Below, one piece after another: positions 13,738-19,429 of a stretch of DNA of 20,319 nt. The notes beneath the pieces were generated by a model. The model was not told the DNA's origin. It was given only the letters and a program-made list of their open reading frames with translations, and did not search any database. Source of the stretch: a virus. A program made the translations under genes and the position numbers. Where the stretch lies: IMG/VR virus record IMGVR_UViG_3300027754_003430, positions 1 to 20,319 of that record; one strand, 5' to 3'. Numbering within the stretch: position 1 is the first letter of the stretch; each line of letters opens with the position of its first letter.

Positions 13738-13795
13738 GAAGCGACAAACCTATTGCTGGTTGGGCAGGAGTACCACTCCCTAGATTTGTCGCTTC
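13738..13795 (-). ncRNA. Candidate structured leader RNA (three-way junction)
   Basis: A long imperfect inverted repeat: an 11-bp perfect arm pair (13738-13748 with 13785-13795), one C/A mismatch, then three more pairs (13750-13752 with 13781-13783). Inside are a 5-bp hairpin (GGAGT-ACC-ACTCC, 13767-13779) and a weaker 3-bp one (13754-13766), so the whole folds as a three-way junction. It lies between tRNA-Asn and the 49-codon gene, 22 bases before its ATG. There is no T-run, so it is not a simple terminator. It could be an RNA processing site, a leader that controls the peroxiredoxin operon, or a small RNA. I match it to no known class. Confidence 0.5.
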
Positions 13796-13888
13796 TTCGG
13801 TGGTTCAGCAGTTCGGGTTCTAGTCGTTAGTGACCCTCATAGTGTGCCTTAAATCAAGAGATGCATCTCCATCATCTCCCACTCGAAT
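13796..13888. other. Non-coding stretch between tRNA-Asn and the folded leader
   Basis: No gene of useful length. It contains a 12-base perfect palindrome GAGATGCATCTC (13858-13869) and, on the minus strand, two tiny frames with nearby ribosome-like sites (an 8-codon one starting MMEM and a 6-codon MRVTND after AAGGC). These could be leader peptides, but tiny frames arise by chance. With 13717-13795 it forms the longest gene-free region of the window, 172 bases. Confidence 0.4.
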
Positions 13889-13963
13889 TGGCTCCCCGAG
13901 ATGGGTTCGAACCACCGGCCAGGTGATTAACAGTCACCTGCTCTACCACTGAGCTATCGGGGA
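13889..13963 (-). tRNA. tRNA-Asn (anticodon GUU)
   Basis: A full cloverleaf on the minus strand: acceptor TCCCCGA / TCGGGGA, D arm GCTC-GAGC, anticodon stem GGTGA / TCACC with loop CTGTTAA, T arm GGTGG-TTCGAAC-CCATC. The discriminator is G and CCA is encoded. U1-A72 and G73 match bacterial tRNA-Asn. It lies inside an operon between the 63-codon gene and the folded leader. Confidence 0.95.
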
Positions 13964-13970
13964 ATAAACT

Positions 13971-14162
13971 TTATTTTAAATTCTTTAATTCTGTATTGAT
14001 ATACAACTGAGCCGAATTCATAATAGTGCGAATCGCTGCCTTCTCGGCAGGAGTTGCCCCGAGTGCTTGAACATAAAGATTGATATCAATCGACTGTGCA
14101 CCAGGACCACCATCTTCGTCGAGAGTGTGTTCACTGACATGCATTTCAACTTTCTTAATCAT
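13971..14162 (-). CDS. Small acidic protein (63 aa)
   Basis: A 63-residue protein: MIKKVEMHVSEHTLDEDGG, then an Ala-rich helix-forming half (ATPAEKAAIRTIMNSAQLY). AAGGA lies seven bases ahead of the ATG. A TATAAATA (14174-14181) overlaps this ribosome site and is therefore unlikely to be its promoter. The stop is seven bases before tRNA-Asn. Function unknown. Confidence 0.75.
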   Translation of the reverse strand: MIKKVEMHVSEHTLDEDGGPGAQSIDINLYVQALGATPAEKAAIRTIMNSAQLYINTELKNLK

Positions 14163-14176
14163 ATTATATTCCTTAT

Positions 14177-14428
14177 TTATATGCTGTTGCTGTCTTTGTT
14201 CATTTCCATCTGCCGCATAATCCTTTGCTCTTCTTTCAAGCGTGCAGCTTTCGTGGCAGGTGTTTCCATGGATTTTTCCTTATGAGCTTGACGTTCTTCG
14301 TCAGTCATCTTATTTGTCATATCAAGAACGATATTAAACAGCCGATTAAACTCAGAAGAATTAGGAAAGTAGCGTTGAACCGATGAGAAACGAGTTTCAG
14401 CCATCGTCAAGTAATCAGAATTAGTCAT
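14177..14428 (-). CDS. Small helical protein (83 aa)
   Basis: An 83-residue, highly charged, probably all-helical protein (DYLTMAETRFSSVQRYF..., then DEERQAHKEKSME... and AARLKEEQRIMRQMEM near the C terminus). The start at 14428 is chosen over 14440 because GGAG lies six bases before it. It is the first gene after promoter 14453-14481. Function unknown. Confidence 0.78.
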   Translation of the reverse strand: MTNSDYLTMAETRFSSVQRYFPNSSEFNRLFNIVLDMTNKMTDEERQAHKEKSMETPATKAARLKEEQRIMRQMEMNKDSNSI

Positions 14429-14452
14429 TATAATCTCCATTTCTTATTATTC

Positions 14453-14481
14453 AATCTACAACATAATGCATAATTTGTACA
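14453..14481 (-). promoter_or_regulatory. Promoter of the TGTACA family, after tRNA-Thr
   Basis: TGTACA (14476-14481), a 17-base spacer ending TTG, then TAGATT (14453-14458) on the minus strand. It starts about 28 bases after the end of tRNA-Thr and serves the genes at 14428 and 14162, tRNA-Asn and probably the peroxiredoxin group, down to the terminator at 12751-12787. Confidence 0.8.
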
Positions 14482-14509
14482 CTAAATAACGTATACAATG
14501 AAAAATAAA

Positions 14510-14585
14510 TGGTGCCCCCACGACGACTTGAACGCCGGACCTACGCATTACAAGTGCGTCGCTCTACCAACTGAGCTATAAGGGC
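14510..14585 (-). tRNA. tRNA-Thr (anticodon UGU)
   Basis: Cloverleaf on the minus strand: acceptor GCCCTTA / TGGGGGC with two G-U pairs, D arm GCTC-GAGC, anticodon stem ACGCA / TGCGT with loop CTTGTAA, T arm CGGCG-TTCAAGT-CGTCG, discriminator A, encoded CCA. It reads ACA codons. It ends the operon that contains the methyltransferase. Confidence 0.95.
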
Positions 14586-14591
14586 ATTAAA

Positions 14592-15137
14592 CTAAATTAG
14601 AGAAGTATATTCACCGTGTAAACCTTTAATATGTGCATAATGATACATTGCATTTTGCTCTAACGGTGTCTTCTGATAATACGTAATATCAAATCGTGTA
14701 AGATCTGATAACGTCATATTAGATTTATGCTTCTCATAAGGATTACCTTCATGGTTTCCTTGATTAACATTTGTAGGCCATGCAATAATAATATTACGAG
14801 AACAATATGTCAAACACTCTAAAGTATCAATAGCTTCACTCAGATAAAGATGTTCGAGCACATCGAAACAAGTAATCAAATCATAAATTTTATTATCTTG
14901 TTTAGTAAACTCTTGAATCTCCATCTTATGAAGAATATGATATTTATCTTGTAATTTGTATGCTGACCAGTACTTTTCAGTAGGCTCAACTGCTTCGAGT
15001 ACAGCACGAGGAGCTGCTCGCTTGAACATATCACTATATGAACCAGAACCACATCCTACATCTAAGATATAGTTCGGCGCAATCTTACTAATATGGTTTT
15101 CTAGTGTGTTATTAAACACTCCGATTGACCAAGGCAT
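14592..15137 (-). CDS. SAM-dependent methyltransferase (class I)
   Basis: A 181-residue Rossmann-fold methyltransferase. Motif I is ILDVGCGSG (24-32), followed by AVEPTEKYW (ribose-binding acidic residue region) and DLITCFDVLEHL (motif IV-like). The C-terminal part is poorly typed, so the target (small molecule, sugar, protein or nucleic acid) cannot be told. AAGGA lies six bases before the ATG. It sits between tRNA-Lys and tRNA-Thr. Base composition is lower in GC than its neighbours (about 33% in one line counted by eye, against about 43% in the clamp loader) and it uses many TTA and ATA codons, which suggests a separate origin. Confidence 0.87.
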   Translation of the reverse strand: MPWSIGVFNNTLENHISKIAPNYILDVGCGSGSYSDMFKRAAPRAVLEAVEPTEKYWSAYKLQDKYHILHKMEIQEFTKQDNKIYDLITCFDVLEHLYLSEAIDTLECLTYCSRNIIIAWPTNVNQGNHEGNPYEKHKSNMTLSDLTRFDITYYQKTPLEQNAMYHYAHIKGLHGEYTSLI

Positions 15138-15152
15138 ATACTATCCTTTAAA

Positions 15153-15228
15153 TGGTGGACGCTCTGGGGTTCGAACCCAGGACCTACAGGTTAAAAGCCC
15201 GGTGCTCTACCTACTGAGCTAAGTGTCC
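15153..15228 (-). tRNA. tRNA-Lys (anticodon UUU), with stem mismatches
   Basis: Cloverleaf on the minus strand: acceptor GGACACT / AGCGTCC, D arm GCTC-GAGC, anticodon loop CTTTTAA, T arm CTGGG-TTCGAAC-CCCAG, discriminator A, encoded CCA. The fifth acceptor pair is A/C and the outermost anticodon-stem pair is C/T, so two stems are imperfect. The remaining features are standard. Confidence 0.9.
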
Positions 15229-15246
15229 GTAAACTTTAACAATTGA

Positions 15247-15405
15247 TTACCATTCGTTGATAATCTCGATGCCCTTGTTCCGATAATGCTGCCTCCAGTA
15301 GAAGCACTCATCCATCATAGCATGACCGCTGTGGTTCTTATACTCAATCTTACGAAGAACCTTATTGGTTTTAGCGTTGCGAATGGTGAGAGTATAGTTG
15401 AGCAT
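15247..15405 (-). CDS. Small protein (52 aa)
   Basis: A 52-residue basic protein, starting MLNYTLTIRNAKTNKVLRKIEYKNHSG-like strands, then a helix with CFYWRQHYRNKG. AGGA lies six bases before the ATG. It is the first gene after promoter 15432-15460 and ends just before tRNA-Lys. Function unknown. Confidence 0.74.
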   Translation of the reverse strand: MLNYTLTIRNAKTNKVLRKIEYKNHSGHAMMDECFYWRQHYRNKGIEIINEW

Positions 15406-15431
15406 TTCGTTTCCTTTCTGATTATAGATCC

Positions 15432-15460
15432 ATCTTAAACCAAAAAAGAATTAATGTACA
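15432..15460 (-). promoter_or_regulatory. Promoter of the TGTACA family, after tRNA-Arg
   Basis: TGTACA (15455-15460), a 17-base spacer, TAAGAT (15432-15437), with TATAAT 11 bases further on, minus strand. It begins eight bases after the 3' end of tRNA-Arg. It would drive the 52-codon gene, tRNA-Lys, the methyltransferase and tRNA-Thr. Confidence 0.82.
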
Positions 15461-15468
15461 CTAAAAAG

Positions 15469-15546
15469 TGGTGATCCCGGCAGGATTCGAACCTGCGGCC
15501 CCAAGCTTAGAAGGCTCGTGCTCTAATCCAGCTGAGCTACGGGACC
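15469..15546 (-). tRNA. tRNA-Arg (anticodon UCU)
   Basis: Cloverleaf on the minus strand: acceptor GGTCCCG / CGGGATC, D arm GCTC-GAGC, anticodon stem CGAGC / GCTTG with loop CTTCTAA, T arm GCAGG-TTCGAAT-CCTGC, discriminator A and encoded CCA. It reads AGA and AGG codons. It ends the operon that starts at promoter 16254-16282. Confidence 0.95.
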
Positions 15547-15554
15547 TCTAACTG

Positions 15555-15728
15555 TTAGACGATACGACCTATTCGATGAAGAAGATTAGCTACCTTCATG
15601 AGTTCGGGAGACGCATTTCGCTCGCTCTCTTCAGTACTTACGAGCATATCTTTATAATGACGGAGGGCGCGCTTTAGTAAATCCATATCTGCTGGCGCAA
15701 ACGTTCCACCTTTATTTTCATTCGGCAT
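15555..15728 (-). CDS. Small protein (57 aa)
   Basis: A 57-residue frame starting MPNENKGGTFAPADMDLL, then a helical part with LRHYKDMLVSTEESERN and KVANLLHRIGR. Its ATG shares one base with the upstream stop (TAATG). The stop is eight bases before tRNA-Arg. Function unknown. Confidence 0.72.
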   Translation of the reverse strand: MPNENKGGTFAPADMDLLKRALRHYKDMLVSTEESERNASPELMKVANLLHRIGRIV

Positions 15729-15889
15729 TACTTCGACTCCAATAACCAGTTATTCGCGGTGTCCATCCAATCGAGTGCTTCAACAGGAATCGATTCTCCA
15801 CGACGCTTTGCGTTCAGAAGATCGCAAAATGTATCTTCGACGGCCTTCGGATTTTCCATTGTTGGAAATGCAAAAAGTTCGACGTTCAT
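15728..15889 (-). CDS. Small acidic protein (53 aa)
   Basis: A 53-residue frame starting MNVELFAFPTMENPKAVEDTF, with a C-terminal half carrying LDWMDTANNWLLE. AGGAG lies eight bases ahead of the ATG. It is followed by the 57-codon gene through a TAATG junction. Function unknown. Confidence 0.75.
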   Translation of the reverse strand: MNVELFAFPTMENPKAVEDTFCDLLNAKRRGESIPVEALDWMDTANNWLLESK

Positions 15890-15919
15890 AAAATAATCTC
15901 CTAATAATATATATTCAAC

Positions 15920-16225
15920 TTATCGCGAAGTATAGTCGTAAACAGTGAAATGAGTTGCGTCGGCAATCAAACAATCTTGCATCGCACGGTGGCGCGAACG
16001 AAGATAAGTGGTTTTATCGGGACGAGTCATTTCGCGGCCGATTGAAACGGCGCGAGGGCCACGATAGCGAAGACGGACACGAGTATTGGTTTCGCGGTAA
16101 GCGGCCAAAACTTGTTCGCGAAGTTCGATTGGAATCCAATAAGCGCGGACAGGATAATAATTTTGACGAGTCGCGTCGGCAGGGACGGCGTAATTCGATT
16201 CGATTTGTTTAATGGTAAGAGTCAT
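15920..16225 (-). CDS. Small basic protein (101 aa)
   Basis: A 101-residue, Arg-rich protein (MTLTIKQIESNYAVPADAT..., then RVRLRYRGPRAVSIGREMTR and TYLRSRHRAMQDC). The basic charge might suit nucleic acid binding, but there is no recognised domain. The start at 16225 is chosen because AAAGGA lies seven bases before it; the frame upstream covers the promoter. First gene after promoter 16254-16282. Confidence 0.78.
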   Translation of the reverse strand: MTLTIKQIESNYAVPADATRQNYYPVRAYWIPIELREQVLAAYRETNTRVRLRYRGPRAVSIGREMTRPDKTTYLRSRHRAMQDCLIADATHFTVYDYTSR

Positions 16226-16253
16226 AATATATTCCTTTTCAACTGATAATATC

Positions 16254-16282
16254 ATTCTACCATAGTTTGGCATTATTGTACA
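16254..16282 (-). promoter_or_regulatory. Promoter of the TGTACA family, tRNA-Arg operon
   Basis: TGTACA (16277-16282), a 17-base spacer ending TGG (extended -10), then TAGAAT (16254-16259), minus strand. It begins eight bases after the stop of the gene at 16291 and drives the three small genes at 16225, 15889 and 15728, plus tRNA-Arg. Confidence 0.82.
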
Positions 16283-16290
16283 CCGGTATT

Positions 16291-16683
16291 TTACTCTGAT
16301 AACCATCGAGCGATTGAACCGTACTTGAGGTTGAGTTCATGCTCAAGAATCTCGAGACCATAGAATTCGAACTCCGCCGCGCGAATACCTTCGGCTTCGG
16401 CGATGATCTCGATCGCACGTTCACGAGTTGTACCCTGAACGATTTGCATCGTCTCTTCAACTCGAGCAACAAACTTGTCGAAGTAGATCTGTTGATACTC
16501 AGCTTCGCTCTCGATCTGCTTATCAAGCATGTGCGAAAGAGCTTCGAAGTCGGTATCGAACTCTTCGATCGACGCGAACTCGGCGTGACGAGGACGACTA
16601 CCGTATACGTCCTTGTACAGGTCAGAGTAGATATCGCCATCACGGCTGTTGGTTGCAGTGTTAATATCACGAAGAGTAAGCAT
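16291..16683 (-). CDS. Phage protein of unknown function (130 aa)
   Basis: A 130-residue acidic, mostly helical protein. It opens MLTLRDINTATNSRDGDIY, and the segment SDLYKDVYGSRPRHAEF resembles a motif seen in other T4-like small early proteins (recalled, unchecked). The rest is a long Glu-rich helix region. The start at 16683 is preceded by AAGGA and follows promoter 16714-16742; the longer frame would run over the promoter. Function unknown. Confidence 0.8.
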   Translation of the reverse strand: MLTLRDINTATNSRDGDIYSDLYKDVYGSRPRHAEFASIEEFDTDFEALSHMLDKQIESEAEYQQIYFDKFVARVEETMQIVQGTTRERAIEIIAEAEGIRAAEFEFYGLEILEHELNLKYGSIARWLSE

Positions 16684-16713
16684 AGTATTTTTCCTTTTCA
16701 TCATCATATACCC

Positions 16714-16742
16714 AGGATACAACGTTTTGACAATAATGTACA
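16714..16742 (-). promoter_or_regulatory. Promoter of the TGTACA family (cassette copy 2)
   Basis: TGTACA (16737-16742), a 17-base spacer ending TTG, TATCCT (16714-16719), minus strand. It directly follows the T-run of the regA terminator. The spacer is nearly the same as in the copy at 12720-12748 (ATTATT, then TCAAAAC). Confidence 0.8.
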
Positions 16743-16746
16743 CAAA

Positions 16747-16778
16747 AAAACGCACTCAGAATCATCCAAGCGCGTTTT
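16747..16778 (-). terminator. Terminator after regA
   Basis: A 7-bp stem (AAAACGC / GCGTTTT) followed on the minus strand by a run of seven T. It lies about 25 bases after the regA stop and would end the replisome operon, just before the next promoter. Confidence 0.78.
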
Positions 16779-16800
16779 AATTTCAATTTAAATCAATAAC

Positions 16801-17196
16801 TTATTTTTTGCGACCGATATTATATTTCGTCACGAGACTCCATTCATTTTTTTCTTTGAATGGAAGGATCTTAATTTGGTTCAAAGGAGTCTGAGGATCA
16901 ATGATATTATCTGGATCAACAATCGCGATCAATCCCCAATCGGAGAGAAGCTTGGTAATTGTATTTCTGCGACCTTTGTCTTCTTCTGAAAAGTCTGATG
17001 GTTTACCATCGAGTGCAAACAACTCTTTGAAGTGGACGATATAATATTTGCCTTGTTTGTGTAAGATATGGCAAGACTGATAAAGAGTCTTGTCCTTACG
17101 AGAAGCTACGCCGATACGAGTCAAAGTCTCGCGAACTTTCAAGAAATCGTCTTCTTCTCCAAGCCTCACTTCAACTAAAGTTTCTAAAATATTCAT
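16801..17196 (-). CDS. regA: RegA translational repressor
   Basis: A 131-residue RNA-binding repressor that, in T4, blocks translation of early messages including its own and 44/45. Strong similarity to T4 RegA (122 residues) is visible by eye: FLKVRETLTRIGVA, KDKTLYQSCHILHKQGKYYIVHFKE, LLSDWGLIAIV and EWSLVTKYNIG. The N terminus has about eight residues more than T4. The ATG overlaps the gp62 stop by four bases. In T4 gene 43 would come next; here a terminator and about 16 kb of other genes intervene. Confidence 0.96.
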   Translation of the reverse strand: MNILETLVEVRLGEEDDFLKVRETLTRIGVASRKDKTLYQSCHILHKQGKYYIVHFKELFALDGKPSDFSEEDKGRRNTITKLLSDWGLIAIVDPDNIIDPQTPLNQIKILPFKEKNEWSLVTKYNIGRKK

Positions 17197-17579
17197 GTTT
17201 CACCCTTCTGAATCTTTTTCTTTATTATTTTTATATGTTCAGAGGAGAGGATATCAAGAGCTGCCTTGGCAGCACGGCGGTTATAATTGTAGTACTCTGC
17301 AACCGCTTCGAGATCTCCATCCTTTTCTTTTTTCACCCACTTCGCAAAGCGTTTGCTAGGTCGTATGATATTTATCAAAAAAGAATATTGGAGTTTGTTA
17401 TCGAGGTTGTGGTTGCAGTTCATCATGTTGGCGGCATGAATGGAATCGGCAAAGTAAGATAAGGATCTATTTGTTAGCCAAGGACTGTATGTCTTCTCGG
17501 CGAGAGCATCATTCTCCGTACCTTTCATCAGGTTCTTCTTGGTCGAGTTGATCGATTTCACGAAGTCGAAGGGTGTCAT
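17193..17579 (-). CDS. 62: Clamp loader small subunit gp62
   Basis: A 128-residue partner of gp44 that helps open and load the gp45 clamp. It is much shorter than T4 gp62 (187). Visible family stretches are SPWLTNRSLSYFADSIHAANMMN, LQYSFLINIIRPSKRFAKWVKKEK and the helical C terminus ALDILSSEHIKIIKKK. Position between gp44 and RegA fits the standard order. The ATG has AAAGG ahead of it. It overlaps the upstream four-cysteine gene by 71 bases and RegA by four. Confidence 0.9.
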   Translation of the reverse strand: MTPFDFVKSINSTKKNLMKGTENDALAEKTYSPWLTNRSLSYFADSIHAANMMNCNHNLDNKLQYSFLINIIRPSKRFAKWVKKEKDGDLEAVAEYYNYNRRAAKAALDILSSEHIKIIKKKIQKGET

Positions 17580-17757
17580 TTGATCGGCCTTTCATTATCA
17601 CGTCTGCAGACTTATCAAAGAAGTCTGCGCACTTATCACATATTTCAAGAGAGACCATGCCTTCATCAGTATTCATTTGTATTTCATGAAATGGCACGCT
17701 CTTCAGATACTTATCTTCACACACGGCGCATGTTTTATTTCGATTGAACCAGATCAC
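17509..17757 (-). CDS. Four-cysteine zinc-ribbon-like protein (82 aa)
   Basis: An 82-residue protein inserted between genes 44 and 62. CAVC (C10, C13) and CDKC (C40, C43) form a likely zinc ribbon or knuckle; the rest is a charged helical tail. I take the GTG at 17757, which overlaps the gp44 stop as GTGA, in place of an ATG 12 codons upstream inside gp44. The last 71 bases lie in another frame inside gp62, an unusually long overlap. T4 has no gene at this position. A role with the clamp loader or transcription is guesswork. Confidence 0.72.
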   Translation of the reverse strand: MIWFNRNKTCAVCEDKYLKSVPFHEIQMNTDEGMVSLEICDKCADFFDKSADVIMKGRSNDTLRLREIDQLDQEEPDERYGE

Positions 17758-18689
17758 AAGAATTCGCAGTCGGCCATAATTTCTGTGAGACATGCCATGA
17801 GATTGATCTCAGGATCAGCAGCGAATGCATTCTGATACTGATACTTTGCGAGATGGAGTACGAGTTGAGGCATACTACCTTTGCCGATATAATCCTCGGC
17901 CTTATCGAAGAAGGCACGGAAGAACTCGGTCGGTTCAATGTCAGACTCTCCAAGCCACTTACGAACGGCTGTGAAGTTCTTATCCTTCATGTAACCAATG
18001 AGTTTGGCGAGTGCATTGTCAGAGAAGTTACGTAGGATACCGGTATCGATCTTACCAGTCGCACTGTAACGCTGCAACTCATTGATCACTCGGCGCCAAT
18101 CAGGAAAGTGAGACTTGATCACTTCAGCCACAACTGGCTTCTCGTATTCTACACCTTCAATGTCAAGAATGCCGCACACTCGTTGCATAAATTGTTTTGC
18201 AAGAGCTGGCAGTTCTGACTTTGGAATCTTGAACTTGATCACAGAACAACGAGAATGAAGAGGCTCGATGATACGATCAACAAAGTTACAAGTGAGAATA
18301 AATCCACAATTGGCACTGAACTCTTCCATAAAGTTACGAAGAGCTGGTTGAGTCGACTGAGGATTGAGATAGTCGGCTTCGTCGAGGATCACCATCTTTC
18401 TGCCACCCATGAGCGACACAGAGCTAGCAAACTGTGAGATGTCGTTACGTAGCATATCGATGTTGCCATTCATCGAACCGTTGATAACGATATAGTCACA
18501 TTGTAGTTCTTCGCACATGGCTTTTGCCACAGTCGTCTTGCCAACACCTGCGGTACCAGAGAGAATGAGGTTAGGAATGTTTTTCTGATCTACGAACTGT
18601 TGAAATGTTTTCTTCAGTTCGTCAGTCAGGATAGTGTCGGACACGGTCTTTGGGCGATACTTCTCTACCCACAAAAAATCTTCAAGCAT
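17754..18689 (-). CDS. 44: Clamp loader ATPase subunit gp44
   Basis: A 311-residue AAA+ ATPase (T4 gp44 is 319) that loads the gp45 clamp onto primer-template DNA as a 4:1 complex with gp62. It opens with WVEKYRPKTVSD, typical of clamp loaders. Walker A is GTAGVGKT (45-52), Walker B ILDEAD (DEAD 103-106), and the arginine-finger SRC motif is at 146-148. GGAG lies ahead of the ATG. The gene follows gp45 with an attenuator-like hairpin between them. Confidence 0.97.
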   Translation of the reverse strand: MLEDFLWVEKYRPKTVSDTILTDELKKTFQQFVDQKNIPNLILSGTAGVGKTTVAKAMCEELQCDYIVINGSMNGNIDMLRNDISQFASSVSLMGGRKMVILDEADYLNPQSTQPALRNFMEEFSANCGFILTCNFVDRIIEPLHSRCSVIKFKIPKSELPALAKQFMQRVCGILDIEGVEYEKPVVAEVIKSHFPDWRRVINELQRYSATGKIDTGILRNFSDNALAKLIGYMKDKNFTAVRKWLGESDIEPTEFFRAFFDKAEDYIGKGSMPQLVLHLAKYQYQNAFAADPEINLMACLTEIMADCEFL

Positions 18690-18705
18690 AATATATCTCC
18701 GTCAC

Positions 18706-18734
18706 AAAAAGCGGGTGATGCCGAAACACCACCC
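18706..18734 (-). terminator. Attenuator-like hairpin between genes 45 and 44
   Basis: An 8-bp stem with one mismatch (GGGTGGTG / CATCACCC, minus strand), a six-base loop, then GC and five T (18706-18710). It lies within the 52-base gap between the clamp and the clamp loader, so it could reduce read-through and give more clamp than loader. The T-run is short, so efficiency is uncertain. Confidence 0.6.
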
Positions 18735-18741
18735 ATAATAA

Positions 18742-19401
18742 TCAAGCCTCGAACGCCGAGTTGGATTCAACAGCGATCCAGTATTCTACTGTTGCGCCCT
18801 TCCAATGGCTAAGGCCCTTGGAAGAGATCGAAACGTCATAAGAACCTGGAATCAACTTCATGCAATCCGAACGGAATACCATGCGAAAGCGAGCTTCAGT
18901 TTCACCAACTTCGATGCTAAACGAGTCGTTGCTAGTGCCACGAGTATCGACAGCCTGAAGCAAGATCTTACCGTTCTTACCGACGATGGCAATCTCAGGC
19001 AACTGAGAAACTGCCAACGCCTTCATCACTCGATTAAGCGCTTCTTCAGAAATCAAGCAATTGACTTCTGGATTTGGCAATTCAATCTCACGATCAGGAG
19101 GAACGATGATCAGCGAAGGATCAGTGACAGCGTACTGAAACTTGTTGTTACCTTCGATGAGTTCGACGTACGAATCCTTGATTTCAATCTCAGGATCATT
19201 AAACAAGGAAAGAGTGCCAATAAACCGTGAGAGGTCATATACGGCAAAACCTTTGTCAAATTCTTGTTTAATTGTTGCTTTTGCAAGAACAGATTTTGTA
19301 CTCGAAATAGTACGAATCACATTTCCAGGCTTGAACATAATGTTCTTGTTAATAGCCGAGAAGTTCTTGAGTACTTGCAACGTATCATTATCTAATTTCA
19401 T
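18742..19401 (-). CDS. 45: Sliding clamp gp45
   Basis: A 219-residue processivity clamp (T4 gp45 is 228); it forms a trimeric ring on DNA, tethers the polymerase and, in T4, activates late transcription. Family stretches include LDNDTLQVLKNFSAINKNI, GNVIRTISSTKSVLAKA, FAVYDLSRFIGTLSLF and YDVSISSKGLSHW. The start at 19401 has GGAG seven bases ahead; a longer frame from 19431 runs across the -10 box of the promoter and is rejected. First gene of the replisome operon. Confidence 0.96.
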   Translation of the reverse strand: MKLDNDTLQVLKNFSAINKNIMFKPGNVIRTISSTKSVLAKATIKQEFDKGFAVYDLSRFIGTLSLFNDPEIEIKDSYVELIEGNNKFQYAVTDPSLIIVPPDREIELPNPEVNCLISEEALNRVMKALAVSQLPEIAIVGKNGKILLQAVDTRGTSNDSFSIEVGETEARFRMVFRSDCMKLIPGSYDVSISSKGLSHWKGATVEYWIAVESNSAFEA

Positions 19402-19429
19402 AATAAATCTCCATATGTTCGGAATATTC

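Noticed and set aside
14174-14181. TATAAATA on the minus strand before the 63-codon gene
   Set aside because: It overlaps the gene's own ribosome binding site, so a transcript from it would lack that site; the TGTACA promoter at 14453-14481 serves the operon.
16291-16755. Longer version of the 130-residue gene, and likewise upstream starts at 19431 and 16306
   Set aside because: These extensions cross promoter -10 or -35 boxes and lack ribosome sites; the internal ATGs do have them.
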